DNA of 5,586 nt from Actinomycetes bacterium (lineage in GTDB: Bacteria > Actinomycetota > Acidimicrobiia > Acidimicrobiales > Palsa-688), in NCBI GenBank assembly GCA_021821705.1, contig JAKACE010000149.1, forward strand, positions 1-5,586, in the 5' to 3' direction. The first letter of the stretch is position 1. Each line of letters opens with the position of its first letter. Made by a program: the position numbers and the translations under genes. Of this stretch, positions 4,913 to 5,586 are shown piece after piece. The notes below the pieces were generated by a model. The model did no database searches. It was not told the DNA's origin and worked only from the letters and a program-made list of their open reading frames with translations.

Positions 4913-5586
4913 TCAGAGCAACGCTGCGGCCAGGTCGGCCACCTCCGAGCGCTGGCCATGCTGGAGCACCAGGTGCCCGAAGAGGGGGTTGCCGGCGAAG
5001 CGCTCGCACAAGTAGGCGAGGGCGTTGGAGTAGGCGCTGGCGTAAGGGTTGTCGATCTGGCTGGTGTCGCCAACGAAGACGATCTTGGTCCCCACCCCGA
5101 CCCTGGTGAGGACCGTCTTGAGATCGTTGAGCTCGAAGTTCTGCGCTTCGTCGATGACCAGGAAGTGCCGCTGCAGGGACCGGCCGCGTAGGAACGTTAT
5201 GGCGTCCAGGCTCAACTTCTGGGCTTCTTTGAGCCCCTCCAACTGTTCCTTGGCGCTCTCGTAGCTGATCTGCAGGCCGCCGTGCTCATCATCAGACGAC
5301 AGGGCCACCATGGCGTCCGTCACGGCCTCCATCCACGGCCCCAGCTTCTCCTCGGCGTCACCGGGGAGGAAACCGATGTCCTGGTGGCCGACGCTGTACA
5401 GCGGACGGTAGATGACCATGCGCTCGTAGATCGCTCCGGGGACACGCTGCTCGGGCGCCCGTTTCTGGTTGTGGAACTTGTCCTTGCAGTCAGCCAGGAA
5501 GAAGAAGTCTTCTCCGACCGTCTGGGCCAGGCCCGTAGCCAGGGCGAGCAACGTCTTGCCCGTCCCGGCATGGCCGGCCAGATCGG
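4913..5586 (-). CDS. PhoH-family ATPase (PhoH2/YlaK-like), N-terminus outside window
   Basis: The C-terminal 223 residues of a PhoH-family P-loop ATPase; the frame is open through the right edge. Counting from the first complete codon at 5584, the Walker A is GHAGTGKT (4-11), the motif 'YRPLYSVGHQDIGFLPGD' is at 59-76, 'PWMEAVTDAM' follows, then 'LRGRSL' (132-137), Walker B 'HFLVIDEAQNF' (140-150), a sensor-like 'VFVGDTSQIDNP' (169-180) and the terminal arginine region 'QRSEV' (211-215). Family members with these features in actinobacteria usually carry an N-terminal PIN nuclease domain (PhoH2, reported as an RNA helicase/RNase). That part would lie beyond the window, so it is inferred, not seen. 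About 25 extra residues lie between Walker A and the YRP motif compared with the E. coli PhoH that I recall. TGA at 4915-4913 ends the protein just after 'LAAALL', a normal end for the family. Confidence 0.9.
   Translation of the reverse strand, partial: DLAGHAGTGKTLLALATGLAQTVGEDFFFLADCKDKFHNQKRAPEQRVPGAIYERMVIYRPLYSVGHQDIGFLPGDAEEKLGPWMEAVTDAMVALSSDDEHGGLQISYESAKEQLEGLKEAQKLSLDAITFLRGRSLQRHFLVIDEAQNFELNDLKTVLTRVGVGTKIVFVGDTSQIDNPYASAYSNALAYLCERFAGNPLFGHLVLQHGQRSEVADLAAALL

Noticed and set aside
4695..5073. Upstream extension of the LprI-like frame to a start at 5073
   Set aside because: The extra 126 residues are Ser/Thr/Pro/Arg-rich and antisense-frame overlap with the PhoH gene; the protein-like part begins at the ATG at 4695.
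4621..5191. Overlapping plus-strand frames across the PhoH/LprI gap and PhoH 3' end
   Set aside because: They run antisense to conserved PhoH sequence, change character at the gene boundary and have no start context.

Overview
The window is strongly G+C rich, with coding third positions almost all G or C and long open antisense frames. It carries a PIN-PhoH-like ATPase, a PspC-domain protein and short non-coding gaps. Together these suggest a free-living actinobacterium (Actinomycetota), possibly a poorly cultured lineage. No rRNA, tRNA, CRISPR array, transposase or phage gene is visible, and the region looks like ordinary chromosome.

Layout, left to right. (1) Positions 1-779, minus strand: a serine beta-lactamase/penicillin-binding-protein-like hydrolase whose C-terminus lies outside the window. 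(2) Positions about 780-885: a divergent promoter region. (3) Positions 886-1442, plus strand: two small membrane-protein genes, a PspC-domain protein and a GlsB/YeaQ-type 'transglycosylase-associated' protein, joined by an ATGA stop/start overlap. (4) Positions 1443-1646: a gap with a strong 8-bp inverted repeat (possible terminator), a -10-like hexamer and a small hairpin. (5) Positions 1647-4052 (an in-frame GTG at 1557 is an alternative start), plus strand: a large cyclic-di-GMP enzyme with the order GAF-GAF-GGDEF-EAL. (6) Positions 4053-4137: an 85-bp convergent gap with short hairpins. (7) Positions 4138-4695, minus strand: a membrane-anchored or secreted protein with a four-cysteine LprI-like domain and an arginine-rich N-terminus encoded by a 21-bp tandem repeat. 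A perfect 17-bp dyad directly precedes its start codon. (8) Positions 4696-4912: a non-coding gap. (9) Positions 4913-5586, minus strand: the C-terminal ATPase part of a PhoH-family protein that continues past the right edge.

The genes do not form one obvious operon. A loose theme is the cell envelope: a penicillin-recognising-fold hydrolase, a PspC and a GlsB membrane protein, and an LprI-like extracytoplasmic protein, next to a c-di-GMP signalling enzyme. That link is inference from adjacency only. I found no convincing new multi-gene system. The most checkable oddities are the dyad before the LprI-like gene, possible leaderless starts at two genes, the missing inhibitory site in the GGDEF domain, and an apparent insertion in the PhoH ATPase domain.
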